Shown: positions 18,963-29,288, counted from the first letter of the stretch. The stretch is 64,000 nt of DNA from Brevibacillus fortis (GCF_003013395.1 NZ_PXZM01000023.1:124001-188000), one strand, 5' to 3'. Numbers and translations: made by a program. Notes: generated by a model from the sequence alone, not told the origin.

Positions 18963-20702
18963 ATGGAGATGGCGAAACTGACTGATTTTTTGAGATTGGG
19001 AATACATAAGGAACTGATAGATGCTCTGCAAGCAAACGGGATTACCGAGCCTACACCGATTCAGGAAAAAGCAATTCCTGTTGTGCTGGAAGGAAAAGAT
19101 GTCATCGCGCAAGCACAGACGGGAACCGGGAAGACACTCGCATTTGTCCTGCCGATCTTGGAAAAAGCGGATCCACAAGCGACGCATGTTCAGGCGTTGA
19201 TTCTTACCCCTACGCGGGAGCTTGCCTTGCAAATTACGGCAGAGGTAAAGAAGCTGACGGAAAAGCTGGAAGACATCCAAGTACTCGCAGTTTATGGTGG
19301 ACAAGATGTCAATCAGCAACTGAGAAAGCTGGCAAGAAAAATACAGGTGGTCATCGCGACACCGGGACGTTTGCTGGATCATCTGCGAAGAGGGACGATC
19401 GATTTATCGCAAGTTTCGATGTTTGTCCTGGATGAGGCGGATCAAATGCTTCATATGGGTTTTTTGCCTGAGGTAGAAGATATTATGGCAAATACGCCTT
19501 TTGAAAAACAGACCTTGCTGTTTTCGGCCACCATGTCAGAGCAGGTGCAAGCACTTGCGAAGCGCTTTATGCAAAAGCCGGAAAATATCAAAGTTCAAGG
19601 CAAACGTATCACATTAGAGGACATTCGCCAAATTGCGGTAGAGACGACAGACCGAGCGAAGCAAGCGACGTTGCGCAGTCTGCTTGATGAAGTACGGCCG
19701 TTTCTCGCGGTGATCTTTTGCCGAACGAAGCGTAGAGCTAGTACGTTGAATGCTGCTCTGCAAGGTTTGGACTATATGTCTGACGAATTGCACGGCGATT
19801 TGTCACAGGCGAAGCGCGAGGATGTCATGAAGCGTTTCCGCGAAGCCAGGATTCAATACTTGGTTGCGACAGATGTAGCAGCGCGCGGGCTTGATGTAGA
19901 GGGAGTCACGCATGTTTTCAATTACGACATTCCAGAAGATGTAGACAGTTATATACACCGGATCGGCAGAACGGGGCGAGCCAAGGAAAAAGGAACGGCT
20001 TTCACGTTGGTGGCGGGGAAGGATTGGGGGCAACTCAGGGAGATTGAAGAAGGGATCAATCTGTCTCTGGAGCGGCGTGAAATGGATCGCGGGGAATCGG
20101 ATGATCAGAAGAAACAGACGCGACAGCAAAGGTCTGAGACAGGGCGGGCCAAGAAGGATGATCGCCGCGGGGACAAGCAGGGCAGAGGCAAAGGAAAGCC
20201 AGCTGAGCGAAGACAGCAAGGCTCTGGAGAACGCCGGAGAGATGGGGAAGGGCGTCAAGAAAAGGATCGCGGATTCGAGCGCAATCCGAAGGAACGGGAC
20301 CGAGCAGTAGGCGGATTCGAGCGTAAGCCGAAGGACGGTAACCGAGCAGCAGGTGGTTTTGATCGCAAGCCGAAGGATGGTAGCCGAGCAACAGGTGGAT
20401 TTGATCGCAAGCCGAAGGACGGTAACCGAGCAGCAGGTGGTTTTGATCGTAAGCCGAAGGACGGTAACCGAACAGCAGGTGGTTTTGATCGCAAGCCGAA
20501 GGACGGTAACCGAGCAGCAGGTGGTTTTGATCGCAAGCCGAAGGACGGTAGCCGAGCAGCAGGTGGATTTGATCGCAAGTCGAGTGGCTCTGGCAAGAAG
20601 CAAGTGGCTGCACCACGCAGCTCGGCTCGCCCGAATGCAACACCAGGCAAACGGACAAGTCCTGCTCCTGCAAAACGTACTTCTCGCAAAAAGTCCAGAT
20701 AA
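18963..20702 (+). CDS. DEAD-box RNA helicase with a repetitive basic C-terminal tail
   Basis: 579 residues. The helicase core spans about 1-370 with Q motif (PTPIQ), [29 protein letters not shown] and HRIGRTGRA. The core unwinds structured RNA using ATP. From residue 370 the protein is Arg/Lys/Gly/Asp-rich and contains seven 14-residue units of the form F-[DE]-R-K-P-K-D-G-x-R-A-x-G-G, probably an unstructured RNA-binding tail. It is one of two DEAD-box genes in the window and differs from the CshA-like one at 37704 in tail type. Confidence 0.93.
   Translation: MEMAKLTDFLRLGIHKELIDALQANGITEPTPIQEKAIPVVLEGKDVIAQAQTGTGKTLAFVLPILEKADPQATHVQALILTPTRELALQITAEVKKLTEKLEDIQVLAVYGGQDVNQQLRKLARKIQVVIATPGRLLDHLRRGTIDLSQVSMFVLDEADQMLHMGFLPEVEDIMANTPFEKQTLLFSATMSEQVQALAKRFMQKPENIKVQGKRITLEDIRQIAVETTDRAKQATLRSLLDEVRPFLAVIFCRTKRRASTLNAALQGLDYMSDELHGDLSQAKREDVMKRFREARIQYLVATDVAARGLDVEGVTHVFNYDIPEDVDSYIHRIGRTGRAKEKGTAFTLVAGKDWGQLREIEEGINLSLERREMDRGESDDQKKQTRQQRSETGRAKKDDRRGDKQGRGKGKPAERRQQGSGERRRDGEGRQEKDRGFERNPKERDRAVGGFERKPKDGNRAAGGFDRKPKDGSRATGGFDRKPKDGNRAAGGFDRKPKDGNRTAGGFDRKPKDGNRAAGGFDRKPKDGSRAAGGFDRKSSGSGKKQVAAPRSSARPNATPGKRTSPAPAKRTSRKKSR
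20274..20567 (+). repeat. Seven tandem 42-bp repeats coding the helicase tail
   Basis: Seven contiguous 42-bp units begin at 20274, 20316, 20358, 20400, 20442, 20484 and 20526. The inner units differ by only a few bases, pointing to recent slippage or unequal recombination. The length is a multiple of three, so copy-number change keeps the frame. Confidence 0.9.
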
Positions 20703-20712
20703 AATACGAGCA

Positions 20713-20755
20713 AAAAAGACCGTTCCCGCCAGCAAAAGGCAGGAGCGGTCTTTCT
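20713..20755. terminator. Terminator between the helicase and DUF779 genes
   Basis: AAAGACCGTTCCCGCC pairs with GGCAGGAGCGGTCTTT (two wobble/mismatch positions) around a short loop. A T-rich tract follows on the plus strand and an A-run precedes it, so it can act on both converging transcripts. Confidence 0.8.
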
Positions 20756-20757
20756 TT

Positions 20758-21099
20758 TTATGATTCGGGAAATACTCGTGAGCGTGTGAGAAAACGTACC
20801 CCCTCAGGTCCTTCCAGCGAAAACATTCCGCCCCGCCCATTTACAACGTCAATGATGAGCTGCGTATGCTTCCAATACTCATATTGCGCTTTGCCCATGT
20901 AGAACGGACAGCCACCGATCTCGCCCAACAGGACGTCCTGCTCACCCACGAGAAATTCTCCGAGCGGGTAACACATGGGGGAGCTGCCATCGCAGCAGCC
21001 CCCTGATTGGTGAAACATCAGGTCACCGTGTTTGGTCCGCAGCCGTTCGATTAACGCTAGTGTAGCATTTGTCGCGAGCACTTTTTCTGGCTGGCTCAT
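20758..21099 (-). CDS. DUF779 family protein
   Basis: 113 residues with the DUF779 pattern: HQSGGCCDGSSPMC (a Cys-rich, possibly metal- or redox-active segment near residue 31) and GEIGGCPFYM. Proteins of this family are regularly encoded next to acetaldehyde-type aldehyde dehydrogenases, as here, where it follows the ALDH gene by 3 bases. The biochemical role is not established. Confidence 0.85.
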   Translation of the reverse strand: MSQPEKVLATNATLALIERLRTKHGDLMFHQSGGCCDGSSPMCYPLGEFLVGEQDVLLGEIGGCPFYMGKAQYEYWKHTQLIIDVVNGRGGMFSLEGPEGVRFLTRSRVFPES

Positions 21100-21102
21100 T
21101 GA

Positions 21103-22623
21103 TCAAAAGAAGCCCAGAGCTTGATCGCTGTAGCTGACCAGTAGGTTTTTCGTTTGTTGGTAGTGGGACAGCATCATTTTGTGGTTCTCACGGCCGATAC
21201 CGGACATTTTGTAGCCGCCAAACGCTGCGTGAGCTGGGTAAGCGTGGTAGCAGTTGGTCCAGACGCGGCCAGCCTGAATTTCGCGACCCATACGGTAAGC
21301 GGTATTCATGTCGCGGGTCCAGACACCAGAGCCCAAGCCGTACAACGTATCATTTGCCATTGCGAGTGCTTCTTCCGTATCCTTGAAGGTCGTTACGGAG
21401 ACGACCGGACCGAAGATTTCTTCTTGGAAGATACGCATTTTGTTGTGCCCTTTAAAGACGGTTGGCTGGATGTAGTAGCCGCCCTCGAGATCGCCTGCAA
21501 GCTGTGCACGAGAGCCGCCAATCAGGCATTCTGCGCCTTCTTGTTTGCCGATATCGAGGTAGGAGAGGATTTTTTCTACTTGCTCTAAGGAAGCCTGTGC
21601 GCCGATCATTATATCCGTATCGAGCGGATTTCCTTGTTTGATATTGGCTACGCGTTGCAGGGCACGCTCCATGAATTGGTCGTAAATGCTTTCGTGGATG
21701 AGCGCACGGGATGGGCACGTGCAAACCTCGCCTTGGTTGAGCGCAAACAGTACGAATCCTTCAATCGCTTTGTTAAAGAAGGCGTCGTCTTTTGCAGCCA
21801 CATCCGGGAAGAAGATGTTTGGCGATTTTCCGCCCAGCTCCAGCGTCACCGGAATGATATTTTGGGAAGCGTATTGCATGATCAAGCGGCCTGTCGTCGT
21901 TTCACCCGTAAAGGCGATTTTCGCGATGCGGTTGCTTGAAGCGAGAGGCTTACCCGCTTCCAGACCGAACCCGTTGACCACGTTGACGACGCCAGGAGGA
22001 AGCAGGTCACCGATCAGTTCCATCAACACCATGATGGAAGCTGGTGTTTGCTCCGCTGGCTTGAGGACGACGCAGTTGCCCGCAGCCAAGGCAGGAGCCA
22101 GCTTCCATGTAGCCATGAGGAGCGGGAAGTTCCAAGGAATAATTTGACCAACGACACCGAGCGGCTCATGGAAATGGTAAGCGACCGTATCGTTATCGAT
22201 TTCAGCGAGTGTACTTTCTTGCGCGCGGATTGCTCCAGCGAAGTAACGGAAATGGTCAATCGCCAGCGGGATATCGGCCGCGAGCGTTTCACGAACGGGC
22301 TTGCCGTTTTCCCATGTCTCTGCGTTTGCCAGCATCTCCAGATTTGCTTCCATCCGATCCGCAATTTTCAACAAAATATTCGCGCGTTGTGCAACAGAGG
22401 TACGACCCCACGCGTCTTTTGCCTCATGGGCAGCGTCCAGTGCCAGCTCAATATCGTCGGCTGTCGAGCGGGCTACCTCGCAAAAGACCTTGCCTGTTAC
22501 AGGTGAAACGTTTTCGAAATACTCACCTTTTACTGGCGGAACCCAATTACCCCCGATGTAGTTTTCATAACGATTTTTGAAAGTCACCTTGGAACCGGTT
22601 TGGCCGGGCTGAGCATAGATCAT
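21103..22623 (-). CDS. NAD-dependent aldehyde dehydrogenase (acetaldehyde/AcoD type)
   Basis: About 506 residues, full ALDH length. Motifs are [29 protein letters not shown] (NAD site), LELGGKSPN (Glu region) and catalytic Cys in [14 protein letters not shown] at 22623 has AGGAGG eight bases upstream. A start 42 codons earlier is excluded because a sigma-54 promoter lies at 22674-22688, inside that extension. With its DUF779 partner and the divergent AcoR-like activator, it resembles acetoin- or ethanol-induced acetaldehyde oxidation units. Confidence 0.92.
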   Translation of the reverse strand: MIYAQPGQTGSKVTFKNRYENYIGGNWVPPVKGEYFENVSPVTGKVFCEVARSTADDIELALDAAHEAKDAWGRTSVAQRANILLKIADRMEANLEMLANAETWENGKPVRETLAADIPLAIDHFRYFAGAIRAQESTLAEIDNDTVAYHFHEPLGVVGQIIPWNFPLLMATWKLAPALAAGNCVVLKPAEQTPASIMVLMELIGDLLPPGVVNVVNGFGLEAGKPLASSNRIAKIAFTGETTTGRLIMQYASQNIIPVTLELGGKSPNIFFPDVAAKDDAFFNKAIEGFVLFALNQGEVCTCPSRALIHESIYDQFMERALQRVANIKQGNPLDTDIMIGAQASLEQVEKILSYLDIGKQEGAECLIGGSRAQLAGDLEGGYYIQPTVFKGHNKMRIFQEEIFGPVVSVTTFKDTEEALAMANDTLYGLGSGVWTRDMNTAYRMGREIQAGRVWTNCYHAYPAHAAFGGYKMSGIGRENHKMMLSHYQQTKNLLVSYSDQALGFF

Positions 22624-22673
22624 TGCGAGCGCCTCCTCATTTATCACGTATTTCTTTACAGCCCTCTCTAAAA

Positions 22674-22689
22674 GCAAGTCTCGTACCAA
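22674..22689 (-). promoter_or_regulatory. Sigma-54 (-24/-12) promoter of the aldehyde dehydrogenase operon
   Basis: On the minus strand TTGGTACG-AGAC-TTGC differs from the consensus TGGCACG-N4-TTGC by one base and has the correct GG-to-GC spacing. It lies about 50 bases before the ALDH ATG, next to a divergent sigma-54 activator gene. Confidence 0.8.
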
Positions 22690-22741
22690 CGTGAAAAAGC
22701 TCGAAATGACAGAGTTTTCTTGAATAGATGAGGACAGAAAT

Positions 22742-22780
22742 TGTTCCATAATGGATCATGTCGTGTTCCGTATTGGGACA
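22742..22780. promoter_or_regulatory. Candidate tandem operator (UAS) for the AcoR-like activator
   Basis: Two dyad sites of the same form, TGTTCC-N5-GGATCA (22742-22758) and TGTTCC-N5-GGGACA (22764-22780), start 22 bp apart, two helical turns. They lie 54-92 bp upstream of the -24 element of the ALDH promoter. A weaker third copy may begin near 22785. Confidence 0.6.
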
Positions 22781-22864
22781 AATGTGCTCCTGTTCGACTG
22801 GTTTTTTCTATGAATCAGGCTCTCATGTTATACTGAGAGGGAATGATTTTTGGGGGAGGGAATC

Positions 22865-24601
22865 GTGTTGTCGACGATTGTCCAGCAATCTTGGAAGCGC
22901 TGTCAGGAATCGAACCTCAAGGTTACGGAGAAGGCCAATGACCAAATCATTTCTGCCCGACGAATCAAAGAAATCATTCAGGATAATCACCCTCTGATTC
23001 ATGAGAGTCTCCCGCTTTTTAACAAGCTTGCGCCCTTTTTGTTATCGACAGAGCACATAGCGCTCTTGTCTGACCGGGAAGGAAATATTATTCAAACGAT
23101 CGGGGACCCAGTCTTCGCCAACCAGGCACAAAAAGTACAGCTGCAAATCGGAGCGAACTGGACAGAAGATTACAAAGGAACCAATGCTATTGGGACAGCA
23201 CTGATCGCACAACAGCCGATTCAGGTACAGGGAGAGCAACACTACTTCTTGGAAAATCGCTTTCTTACATGCTCAGCGGCACCTGTTTTTTCACCTGCGG
23301 GTGAGCTGTTGGGCATCATTGATATTAGTACGCGTAAAGAATATTCCCATCCGTTTGCCCTAACAATTGCTTGCATGATCGCAGAGGCACTGCAAAACCG
23401 CTTTTTGTTATCAGATGCTGAGCGCGTGATTGCATTACCAACATCATCATACTTAGGAGATGGTCGAGGAAAGCTGGCACTCGTGGGTTTGGATCGGGAC
23501 GAGCGTATCGTGGGCCTAAATGAGGCAGCGCAACAGCAGCTCGGAGCGGAAGTCTTGGGAGCAAGAGTAAGTGCGGAGCAAGAGCGTGCCAGCCGTAATG
23601 TGAAAGATCATCGCCCGCGGTTTTGGTCTACGGCACCCAAAGTACAGCTGAAGCCGTTTCCGCGTCTAGCAGGTTCTTGCCCGCTCTTCTTGCAGGCAAA
23701 GATGCTCGGACAAAAGGCGGCGCAGGTAGATTTTCCTGTGATCATTTTGGGGGAAAGCGGTACGGGAAAAGAGCTGTTCGCTCAAATGGTCCATGAGACA
23801 GGTCCGCGCGCGCATGAGCCTTTTATCGCAGTGAACTGCAGTTCAATTCCAGAAAATTTGATTGAGAGCGAATTGTTCGGATATGAAAGCGGGTCATTCA
23901 CAGGGGCACATCGGGAAGGCAGAATCGGAAAGTTTGAAGCGGCGAAAAAAGGCACGATCTTTTTGGATGAAATCGGGGATATGTCTTTGCGTGCGCAAGC
24001 GGCCCTTCTGCGCGTTTTGCAGGAAAAGATCGTCACCCCGGTGGGGAGCAATCAATCCCGCCCTATTTATGCGCGGATCATTGCTGCTACGCATCGCAAC
24101 CTGCCAGAGGAGATCAAGGCGGGACGTTTTCGGGCGGATCTGTACTACCGGCTCAAAGGAGTCTCTATTCATTTGCCGTCGTTGAAAAAGCGCAGTGATA
24201 TCATCCAACTGGCGGAGCATTTATTGCAGCAGATCGACACAGAACAACCGTACATACTGACCACCGAGGCAAAGGATAAGCTGTGTGCTTATTCGTGGCC
24301 GGGCAATATCCGGGAACTGCAAGGAGTGCTGATTCAAGCAGTCTTTTTGGCAGAGGGGAGTAGCATTGATTGCGATCACATCCAACTGGAGGGATTGATG
24401 GACACTGATTCGCCTGAGCCCTCGGATCATGCTGTTCCTTCACTGCGTGAAACAGAGAGAAAAGCGATCAAAAACGCACTGGAGAAAAGTGGCGGTAATG
24501 TCAGCAAAGCAGCCAAAATGCTGCAAATCGGTCGAAATACCTTGTACCGCAAAATAGAAGAATACCAGATTGGGGCACCGATCCATCAGGAAGAGCCATG
24601 A
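22865..24601 (+). CDS. AcoR-like sigma-54-dependent activator (GAF + AAA+ + Fis-type HTH)
   Basis: About 578 residues. The N-terminal sensory part (1-230) contains the [14 protein letters not shown] opening and a GAF-like domain typical of AcoR proteins. The AAA+ domain has Walker A GESGTGKE, sigma-54 loop GSFTGA (a Ser variant of GAFTGA) and FLDEIGDM. The C-terminal HTH has [25 protein letters not shown] at 22865 follows GGGGGAGGG; the longer frame begins inside that ribosome site. It is flanked by two sigma-54 promoters, one on each side, and is the obvious regulator of one or both. Confidence 0.9.
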   Translation: MLSTIVQQSWKRCQESNLKVTEKANDQIISARRIKEIIQDNHPLIHESLPLFNKLAPFLLSTEHIALLSDREGNIIQTIGDPVFANQAQKVQLQIGANWTEDYKGTNAIGTALIAQQPIQVQGEQHYFLENRFLTCSAAPVFSPAGELLGIIDISTRKEYSHPFALTIACMIAEALQNRFLLSDAERVIALPTSSYLGDGRGKLALVGLDRDERIVGLNEAAQQQLGAEVLGARVSAEQERASRNVKDHRPRFWSTAPKVQLKPFPRLAGSCPLFLQAKMLGQKAAQVDFPVIILGESGTGKELFAQMVHETGPRAHEPFIAVNCSSIPENLIESELFGYESGSFTGAHREGRIGKFEAAKKGTIFLDEIGDMSLRAQAALLRVLQEKIVTPVGSNQSRPIYARIIAATHRNLPEEIKAGRFRADLYYRLKGVSIHLPSLKKRSDIIQLAEHLLQQIDTEQPYILTTEAKDKLCAYSWPGNIRELQGVLIQAVFLAEGSSIDCDHIQLEGLMDTDSPEPSDHAVPSLRETERKAIKNALEKSGGNVSKAAKMLQIGRNTLYRKIEEYQIGAPIHQEEP

Positions 24602-24633
24602 ATGATGAAACGGGGTAGCTTGGCGTGAACAAA

Positions 24634-24677
24634 TGTTGCAATGCGTGTTGCAACATTTTGTTGCGTTGTTTTGCAAT
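24634..24677. promoter_or_regulatory. Cluster of TGTTGCAA-type repeats upstream of the second sigma-54 promoter
   Basis: TGTTGCAA occurs at 24634 and, within the perfect palindrome TGTTGCAACA, at 24646. Related TGTTGCG and TTTTGCAA follow at 24659 and 24669. Spacing is about 12 bp. The cluster lies 75-117 bp upstream of the -24 element and is a candidate activator site. It is not the same motif as the dyads at 22742, so a second activator is possible. Confidence 0.5.
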
Positions 24678-24750
24678 GTCACCAGACGAGTGATGCATGG
24701 AGAGGAACGGAAGTAAGACTTTTATCCGGTCAGTGTGCACGATACGTAGC

Positions 24751-24767
24751 TTGGCATTAATCATGCA
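24751..24767 (+). promoter_or_regulatory. Sigma-54 (-24/-12) promoter of the hydroxy-acid/TRAP operon
   Basis: TTGGCATT-AATC-ATGCA keeps the invariant GG and GC exactly 12 bases apart and matches TTGGCA at -24; the -12 box has ATGC for TTGC. It lies about 55 bases before the TTG start of the first operon gene. Confidence 0.7.
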
Positions 24768-24820
24768 AGTGGATAGTGTTATATAAAGTCAAAAAATTTA
24801 GATTTTTAGGAGGGAGACTG

Positions 24821-25897
24821 TTGCTTCACTATTCCATTGCAGTTATTCCAGGAGACGGAATCGGTCCCGAGGTCATGGAAGAGGGCCTGAAGGTGTTAGG
24901 AGCCATAGAAGAGAGTCACGGCGGTATTCGGTTTGCTCGTGATGTCATGGATTGGAACTGTAGCTACTATCTCCAACACGGCAAAATGATGCCGGAGAAT
25001 GGACTATCTATTTTAAAAGACTATGATTTGATTTTGCTTGGTGCGATTGGTGCGCCCGAGGTTCCTGACCATGTCTCTGTGTGGGAATTGATTTTGCCGA
25101 TCCGCCGGGCATTCCAGCAGTATGTGAACCTTCGCCCGGTCAAGCTGCTCAAAGGTCTGGAAAGCCCTCTTCGCTATAAGGGGCACGCCGATCTCGATTT
25201 CGTCGTGGTGCGAGAGAATACAGAGGGTGAGTACTCCAATATGGGCGGGCGCATGCATCAGGGTACACCGTACGAAATGGCGGTGCAAAACAACGTATTT
25301 ACCCGGTACGGCACAGAGCGCATCCTCAAATACGCTTACTCACTGGCGGAAAAACGTTCGAAAAAGAGCGTGACGGCTGCTACGAAGTCCAACGGCATCA
25401 ACCATTCCATGCCGTTCTGGGATGAGATCGTCAAGGAGGTCAGTAAAGAGTATCCAGAGATACAGACGAATCTGTATCATATCGACGCACTTGCTGCCTA
25501 TTTCATCACGCGACCAGAAACGTTTGACGTCGTTGTCGCAAGCAACTTGTTTGGGGACATTTTGACTGATCTCGGGGCGGCGATAGTCGGTGGTTTGGGC
25601 TTGGCTCCTTCCGCGAACATCAATCCGGAACGCACGTATCCGTCGATGTTTGAGCCGATTCACGGATCTGCGCCAGATATCGCGGGCAAAGGCATCGCCA
25701 ATCCGATCGCACAAGTATGGAGCCTCGCCATGATGATGGATCATCTCGATTTGCCAGAGCTCAGTGCTGTCATTATGAACGCCATCGAAAACGTGTTGCA
25801 AGATGGCAAGGTGCTCACTCCCGATCTCGGGGGGACGGCGACCACAAAAGAATTGGGAGACGAAATCGTTCGCCACATATATCAAGGAGCCAGATAA
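24821..25897 (+). CDS. Tartrate/D-malate dehydrogenase (isocitrate/isopropylmalate dehydrogenase superfamily)
   Basis: About 358 residues. Motifs are [40 protein letters not shown] and [18 protein letters not shown], giving the usual beta-decarboxylating dehydrogenase fold. The sequence around the substrate helix ([19 protein letters not shown]) is of the tartrate/D-malate group rather than the leucine-biosynthetic LeuB group. It would oxidise and decarboxylate a 2-hydroxy diacid with NAD+ and Mn/Mg. TTG at 24821 follows AGGAGGGAG; the longer frame would begin before the likely transcript start. Confidence 0.85.
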   Translation: MLHYSIAVIPGDGIGPEVMEEGLKVLGAIEESHGGIRFARDVMDWNCSYYLQHGKMMPENGLSILKDYDLILLGAIGAPEVPDHVSVWELILPIRRAFQQYVNLRPVKLLKGLESPLRYKGHADLDFVVVRENTEGEYSNMGGRMHQGTPYEMAVQNNVFTRYGTERILKYAYSLAEKRSKKSVTAATKSNGINHSMPFWDEIVKEVSKEYPEIQTNLYHIDALAAYFITRPETFDVVVASNLFGDILTDLGAAIVGGLGLAPSANINPERTYPSMFEPIHGSAPDIAGKGIANPIAQVWSLAMMMDHLDLPELSAVIMNAIENVLQDGKVLTPDLGGTATTKELGDEIVRHIYQGAR

Positions 25898-25916
25898 ATA
25901 AAGGGAGGAAGAGGAC

Positions 25917-27341
25917 ATGGAAGCGAGATCGTATGATTTGTATATCGGCGGAGAATGGGTGAAAACCGAGAGCTACATTCCCGTCCTGCACAAATATACA
26001 GGCGAGTGCATTGCGCGTATTTCCAAGGCCTGCCAGCAGCATGTAACAGAAGCGGTGGAAGCTGCGTGGGAGACGTTTAAAGCAGACAAATTGACTCCTT
26101 TTCAACGCTATAAAATCTTGTTGAAAGCCTCTGAACTGATGGAGGAGCGCAGGGATGAGATGGAGCGATCCTTGATTCGCGAAGTGGGCAAAACGCGCAA
26201 GGACGCGATGAATGAGCTGGATCGGACGATTAATACGCTGCGCTTGTCGGCAGAGGAAGCCAAGAAAATTCATGGAGAAATGATCCCGCTGCAAGCAACA
26301 GAAGGCTCTGAAAACCGTCTGGGCTTTACCATTCGGGTGCCAAAGGGAGTGATTGGTGCCATTACGCCGTTTAACTATCCTTTGCTGCTCAGCACGCACA
26401 AGATCGCGCCAGCGCTGGCAGCAGGAAATACACTAGTGCTCAAGCCGGCAACGGTGACGCCGATTGCAACTTTTCTATTGGTAGAGATTTTGGAGGAAGC
26501 GGGCTTGCCAAAAGGCTATGTAAATATCGTGACGGGGGCAGGCAGTCAGGTAGGGGAATGGCTGCTGGATGAAGAGCGCATCGCCATGTACACCTTTACC
26601 GGGTCAGGAGAAGTCGGTCGCCACATCAAGGAGCGAAGTGGCATGCGTCCCGTTGCGCTGGAGCTGGGCAACAACTCTCCCAATATCGTACACCTCGATG
26701 CAGATTTGGAGCTGGCAGCCCGTCAAACAGCCGCCCGCAGCTTTCACAATGCTGGTCAGGCGTGCATTGCTGTCCAGCGTATTTACGTGCATGAATCGGT
26801 AATGCAGGCGTTCAGTGACCTGTATATCTCGCATGTCCATCAATTGAAGGTAGGGAACCCGGAAGACCCGGAGACGGATGTAGGACCGATGATCAGTGAA
26901 AAAGAAGCGAGCCGTACAGAGGAATGGGTACAGGAAGCGATTAGCCAAGGGGCAAGGTCGCTCTTGCCTGTCAAACGGGAAGGGGCTCTCTTCTATCCGG
27001 CTGTGTTGGTGGATACAAGGCCAGAGATGAAGGTGGTTTGCCGGGAAGTGTTCGCGCCCGTCGTCACGATCATTCCGTACAGTGATCTTGAAGATGCTTT
27101 TACACAAGCCAATGATTCGGAGTACGGCTTGCAGGCGGGGATTTTTACCCGTGATTTGAACATTGCGATGAAAGCGGCACGCGTGCTGGAATACGGTGGC
27201 GTGGTGATCAACGACGTATCGACCTATCGCAATGACGTCATGCCATACGGCGGAGTCAAAAACAGCGGACTGGGCAAGGAAGGCCCGCGTTACGCGGTGG
27301 AAGAGATGACGGAAGAGCGAATGGTGGTGATCAACCTATGA
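25917..27341 (+). CDS. Aldehyde dehydrogenase family protein
   Basis: 474 residues, complete ALDH. Motifs are TPFNYPLLLSTHKIAPALAAG, FTGSGEVG, LELGNNSPN and catalytic Cys in NAGQACIAVQR. The sequence is of the lactaldehyde/phosphonoacetaldehyde/non-phosphorylating GAPDH broad group. Start ATG with GGGAGGAAG upstream. The last four bases overlap the SDR gene (ATGA). In this operon it probably oxidises an aldehyde (semialdehyde) intermediate; the substrate is unknown. Confidence 0.88.
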   Translation: MEARSYDLYIGGEWVKTESYIPVLHKYTGECIARISKACQQHVTEAVEAAWETFKADKLTPFQRYKILLKASELMEERRDEMERSLIREVGKTRKDAMNELDRTINTLRLSAEEAKKIHGEMIPLQATEGSENRLGFTIRVPKGVIGAITPFNYPLLLSTHKIAPALAAGNTLVLKPATVTPIATFLLVEILEEAGLPKGYVNIVTGAGSQVGEWLLDEERIAMYTFTGSGEVGRHIKERSGMRPVALELGNNSPNIVHLDADLELAARQTAARSFHNAGQACIAVQRIYVHESVMQAFSDLYISHVHQLKVGNPEDPETDVGPMISEKEASRTEEWVQEAISQGARSLLPVKREGALFYPAVLVDTRPEMKVVCREVFAPVVTIIPYSDLEDAFTQANDSEYGLQAGIFTRDLNIAMKAARVLEYGGVVINDVSTYRNDVMPYGGVKNSGLGKEGPRYAVEEMTEERMVVINL

Positions 27342-28108
27342 GCGGGCAACTTTTGCAAGGAAAAACGGCGATTGTAACAGGGGCCGCGTCAGGAATGGGC
27401 AAGGCCATTGCGAAGCTTTTTGCGGACGAGGGAGCCAACGTCATCCTGGCTGATTTGAACAAAGAGGCGGCAGTAGCGGTCGCTCAAGAGCTGCCAAAAG
27501 GTAAAGGTCATGCGGTGCAAACGGATGTGGCAGATGATCAGAGCGTCGTTGCACTCGTGAAGGAAACGCTCGAAGCTTATGGTTCGATAGATGTCCTGGT
27601 CAACTGCGCGGGTGTTCCCCAAGCATTTACACCCATTGAGGAGCTGACCTTGGAGCAGTGGGATCGGATCATGTCTGTGAACACGAAGTCGATTTTTTTG
27701 ACGACAAGGCATGCGGTTCCCCACATGAAGGAGAAGGGGAAAGGCAGCATCATCAACATCGCTTCGATTGCCGGGATCAGAGCCCGTCCGGGGCTGAATG
27801 CGTACTGCGCGTCCAAGGGTGCCGCTATCATGTTGAGCAAGGCACTGGCGATTGAGCTCGCCCCTTTTCAAATCCGGGTCAATGTCATCAATCCAGGACC
27901 GGCAGAGACACCGATGCTGGGTAAGTTTATCAATGGAGATGAAGCCGAAGTAGAGGCCGGGAAAAAAGATATTTTCATCAACAGTGTTCCATTAGGCATG
28001 TTGATTCAGCCGGAAGATATCGCGCAGGCAGCTCTCTATTTGGCTTCTGACCTATCCAAAATTGTCACGGGTGAGGTCATGAATGTAGACGGTGGCAGAG
28101 GGATTTAG
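27338..28108 (+). CDS. Short-chain dehydrogenase/reductase (SDR)
   Basis: 256 residues. The cofactor loop is TGAASGMGKAI (classical TGxxxGxG), with the NCAG motif, catalytic Ser in NIASIAGIR and YxxxK in AYCASKGA. The conserved NPGPAETPM block follows. It is a cytosolic alcohol/ketone dehydrogenase. It overlaps the ALDH stop, so translation is coupled. Confidence 0.9.
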   Translation: MSGQLLQGKTAIVTGAASGMGKAIAKLFADEGANVILADLNKEAAVAVAQELPKGKGHAVQTDVADDQSVVALVKETLEAYGSIDVLVNCAGVPQAFTPIEELTLEQWDRIMSVNTKSIFLTTRHAVPHMKEKGKGSIINIASIAGIRARPGLNAYCASKGAAIMLSKALAIELAPFQIRVNVINPGPAETPMLGKFINGDEAEVEAGKKDIFINSVPLGMLIQPEDIAQAALYLASDLSKIVTGEVMNVDGGRGI

Positions 28109-28168
28109 TAAAATGAACTAAATTTTCATATTATTTAAAAAAAAAGGAACAACAGGGGGTACTATCGC

Positions 28169-29224
28169 ATGTTTCGGAAGAAGTGGAGCTTCGTGCTAGC
28201 TAGCATCATGTCTGTGTCTTTATTTCTGGCGGCGTGCGGAGGAGGAGGCGGTCAACAGACTGCCCCGCCTGCGGGACAAGCTGGGGGGACAGAAGCACCG
28301 AAAAGTGACGGCCAAAGCTATGTGTTCAAAGCAGGGCATTCGCTGACGGAGGATCACCCATACCATTTGGCATTGAAAAAAATGGCTGAGGATGTCGACA
28401 AGCGCTCAAACGGAAAAGTGAAAATCGAAGTGTATCCGCTGAGCCAGCTAGGAGCGGAGCGTGAATTGACAGAGGCGCTGACCTTTGGAACGGCGGATAT
28501 GTCGATTACCTCGACTGCGCCTGTGATGAACTTCCATCCGAAGCTGGGCGTGTTGGATCTCCCGTTCTTGTTTGATAGTCGTGAGCAGGCGTACAAGTTA
28601 CTCGACGGACAAGTCGGGCAGGACATTCTCAAGGATTTGGAAAACGCCAATCTGGTCGGGCTGGCGTGGGCTGAAAACGGCTTCCGCCATATTACGAACG
28701 GTTCGAAGGTGATCAAGAAGCCAGAGGATGTGGCTGGGCTAAAGATACGGACGCAGGAAAATCCGATCCATCTGGCTGCATTCGAAGCATTGGGAGCGAA
28801 GCCGACGCCAATGGCTTGGACAGAAGCGCTGACGGCGCTGCAACAAGGAGTCGTCGATGCCCAGGAAAATCCGGCGATTGTCGCACAGACCTACAAGTTA
28901 TATGAATCAAAGCAAACGCAAATGGCCTTGACCGGGCATGTCTACTCAGCGGCAATGATCTTGTTCAGCAAGCCTGTATGGGATAAGCTCCCGGCAGATG
29001 TCCAGCAGCTTCTTGCCGAAGAAGCCAAAAAAGCGGGTCAGTACGAGCGTGAGTTGATGATCAAGATGGAAGAAGAGGCAATCTCCAATATCAAAGCAAA
29101 AGGGGTAGTCATTACCGAGGACGTTGATAAGCAAGCTTTCCGCGATGCGATGAAGCCTGTTTATGATAAGTTTTCCGGTCAGTTTGGCAAAGAGCTGGTG
29201 GATCAAATTGTGAATACGAAATAA
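28169..29224 (+). CDS. TRAP transporter solute-binding lipoprotein (DctP family)
   Basis: 351 residues. A lipoprotein signal with lipobox LAAC at about 20-23 is followed by a Gly/Ala/Pro-rich linker. The mature domain has the TRAP binding fold, and GLKIRTQENP (about 192) carries the conserved Arg that binds the substrate carboxylate. It is tethered to the outer membrane face and feeds DctQM. The gene precedes dctQ but is separated from it by a stem-loop, which would make it the most abundant component. Confidence 0.92.
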   Translation: MFRKKWSFVLASIMSVSLFLAACGGGGGQQTAPPAGQAGGTEAPKSDGQSYVFKAGHSLTEDHPYHLALKKMAEDVDKRSNGKVKIEVYPLSQLGAERELTEALTFGTADMSITSTAPVMNFHPKLGVLDLPFLFDSREQAYKLLDGQVGQDILKDLENANLVGLAWAENGFRHITNGSKVIKKPEDVAGLKIRTQENPIHLAAFEALGAKPTPMAWTEALTALQQGVVDAQENPAIVAQTYKLYESKQTQMALTGHVYSAAMILFSKPVWDKLPADVQQLLAEEAKKAGQYERELMIKMEEEAISNIKAKGVVITEDVDKQAFRDAMKPVYDKFSGQFGKELVDQIVNTK

Positions 29225-29230
29225 ACGGCA

Positions 29231-29268
29231 GAAGGGAGACGAGCCACTCTGGCTTTTCTCCCCTTTTT
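29231..29268 (+). terminator. Intercistronic stem-loop between dctP and dctQ
   Basis: GGGAGA (29234-29239) pairs with TCTCCC (29257-29262) and an inner AGCCA/TGGCT stem extends the hairpin; a CTTTTT tract follows. It looks like a partial terminator that lowers expression of the permease subunits relative to the binding protein. Confidence 0.65.
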
Positions 29269-29288
29269 CCTGCGAAAGGAGATTATGT

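Noticed and set aside
22624..22749. N-terminal 42-codon extension of the aldehyde dehydrogenase
   Set aside because: It contains the sigma-54 promoter, lacks ALDH similarity and the downstream ATG has a near-perfect ribosome site.
24602..24820. Array of TGTTGCAA repeats as a CRISPR or phage attachment site
   Set aside because: The units are 8-10 bases, irregular and palindromic, with no spacers or cas genes; an activator-binding site fits the position better.
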